The notes under the pieces: model-generated
What the model was told of the DNA's origin: nothing
Seen by the model: only the letters and a program-made list of their open reading frames with translations
Database searches by the model: none
Origin: an uncultured Alsobacter sp.
GTDB lineage: Bacteria > Pseudomonadota > Alphaproteobacteria > Rhizobiales > Beijerinckiaceae
NCBI RefSeq assembly: GCF_945952055.1
Contig: NZ_CAMFHB010000004.1
Span: forward strand, 154,206 to 218,205
DNA: 64,000 nt
Direction of reading: 5' to 3'
Position numbers and translations under genes: made by a program
Part shown: positions 63,112 through 64,000 of the stretch, piece by piece
How positions within the stretch are numbered: the stretch's first letter is position 1
Layout of the letters: the number at the start of each line of letters is the position of its first letter

Positions 63112-64000
63112 ATGAAAAACGCTTCGTTGAAAGTCGGCCTCACGGCTCTCGTGGTGACCCTGAGCCTCGTCGCCCTCGCCGTCGGTGCGGTCGCGATCAA
63201 GAACATCCGGAGCATGCAGGAGCGCCAGACAGACATCGCCAGGGACAAGATTCCGTCCATTCGCGTCCTGGGCGAAACCAATGCAGCCACTCTCACCGTG
63301 AGGCTGGCCGTCCGCAGGCTCCTCCTGGCCGACAAGCCCGAGCTGGTCACCCGGTCGGTCAACGACGTCAAGGCCGCCCAGGAGGAGGTTGCGAAGCAGA
63401 CCGCCGCCTATGAGCGCCTCGGCCTGTCGAACGAGGAACGGAAGAACTGGGCCGAGTTCAAGGAGAGCTGGGCGCGCTACGGACAGACGATCGAGCGCAT
63501 CATCGAGCTCGTCCGCGCCGGAAAATTCACCGAGGCCGCCGATCTGCAGGAGGCGACCCGCACCACGACGACCGTCAACGCGGCCAAGATGCTGGCCGCC
63601 AACATCGAGATCTGCAATCGGGACGCCGACACCGCCCTCGCCGAGGCCGACCAACTCGGCGATCTCGCGGTGATCGTCGCCTACGTCCTCATGGGCGTGG
63701 CCGCGCTGTTCGCCGTGGCGGCGTTGCTCGTGATGCGCACGCGCATCCTCTCGCCGATCCAGGCCATCACGGGGGCCATGCGCGAACTTTCGAGCGGCAA
63801 TCTGGCCACCGAGGTCCCCTTCGCGGAGCGGCGGGACGAACTCGGCCAGATGGCCGGCGCCGTCCAGGTCTTCAAGGACAACGCCATCCGCGTGAAGGCG
63901 CTCGAGGAAGAAGAAAAGAGGGTGGCCGCAGAACGCCTGCGCCGCGCCCAGTCCATGGTCGAGGTGGTGGGCGAGGTCGGCGAGGTCGTCCGGCGTGCCG
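63112..64000 (+). CDS. Methyl-accepting chemotaxis protein, 3' partial
   Basis: 296 codons are visible before the window ends with no stop. TM1 about residues 7-29 (VGLTALVVTLSLVALAVGA), a periplasmic four-helix sensor domain 30-183 (RQTDIARDKIPSIRVLGETN and the following helices, 4HB_MCP type), TM2 about 184-208 (VIVAYVLMGVAALFAVAALL), HAMP 209-262 (SPIQAITGAMRELSSGNLAT), then the start of the coiled coil. The cytoplasmic signalling tip lies outside. Senses a chemical ligand and controls CheA. Confidence 0.92.
   Translation, partial: MKNASLKVGLTALVVTLSLVALAVGAVAIKNIRSMQERQTDIARDKIPSIRVLGETNAATLTVRLAVRRLLLADKPELVTRSVNDVKAAQEEVAKQTAAYERLGLSNEERKNWAEFKESWARYGQTIERIIELVRAGKFTEAADLQEATRTTTTVNAAKMLAANIEICNRDADTALAEADQLGDLAVIVAYVLMGVAALFAVAALLVMRTRILSPIQAITGAMRELSSGNLATEVPFAERRDELGQMAGAVQVFKDNAIRVKALEEEEKRVAAERLRRAQSMVEVVGEVGEVVRRA

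Overview
The window is GC-rich DNA with dense coding, frequent ATGA start/stop overlaps, many ABC importers and GntR, LacI and LysR regulators. Together with the recurring intergenic dyad built around CCCGGGCTTGGCCCGGG, this suggests an alphaproteobacterium, probably a free-living Hyphomicrobiales-type soil or water heterotroph. That placement is inference: no rRNA or tRNA gene is visible. I count 63 protein-coding genes. The first (peptide-type binding protein) and the last (chemoreceptor) run off the ends. No insertion sequence, integrase, CRISPR array or replication origin was found.

Layout. 1-5528: a peptide/nickel-type ABC importer (binding protein, two permeases, two ATPases). 5607-11713: mixed single genes: a secreted GGGN-repeat protein, a DUF2383-like bundle protein, a PhaC-like hydrolase, a Bcr/CflA-type MFS exporter, a D-threonine-aldolase-like PLP enzyme and a small membrane protein. 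11871-20422: an acid-sugar locus. A mandelate-racemase-type dehydratase and two uncharacterised proteins are transcribed leftward. A GntR regulator, an SDR and a complete sugar ABC importer run rightward, with dyads in the shared promoter region. 20472-26760: LysE exporter, small proteins, catalase-like protein, OafA-type acyltransferase with an SGNH domain, and a c-type cytochrome. 27537-29726: an AAA ATPase plus HNH nuclease pair that looks like a Septu (PtuAB) anti-phage system. 30144-33442: a divergent FdhF-like molybdoenzyme and diheme cytochrome c.

33458-40550: a thu-like sugar locus (Gfo/Idh oxidoreductase, binding protein, two permeases, ThuA) with a divergent LacI regulator and a perfect 14-bp operator, but no ATPase gene. 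A sugar 1-dehydrogenase follows. 40788-46859: signalling and stress genes: an Aer-type PAS protein, YidB-like and GlsB-like proteins, and a double-domain KaiC ATPase in an operon with a hybrid histidine kinase.

46966-62208 is the most novel region. It is a leftward, often translationally coupled gene set: two divergent cytochromes P450, three SDRs, two KstD/fumarate-reductase-type flavoproteins, a ThuA-domain protein, a NIPSNAP protein, a VOC protein, a complete Liv-type ABC importer and a LysR regulator. It looks like an uptake-plus-oxidation pathway for an unidentified, probably alicyclic or terpenoid, substrate. A 23-bp dyad of the form CGSTATC-N9-GATASCG, the classic LysR ATC-N9-GAT layout, lies both at the LysR start and in front of the first P450 gene 13.7 kb away. 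This ties regulator and pathway together from sequence alone.
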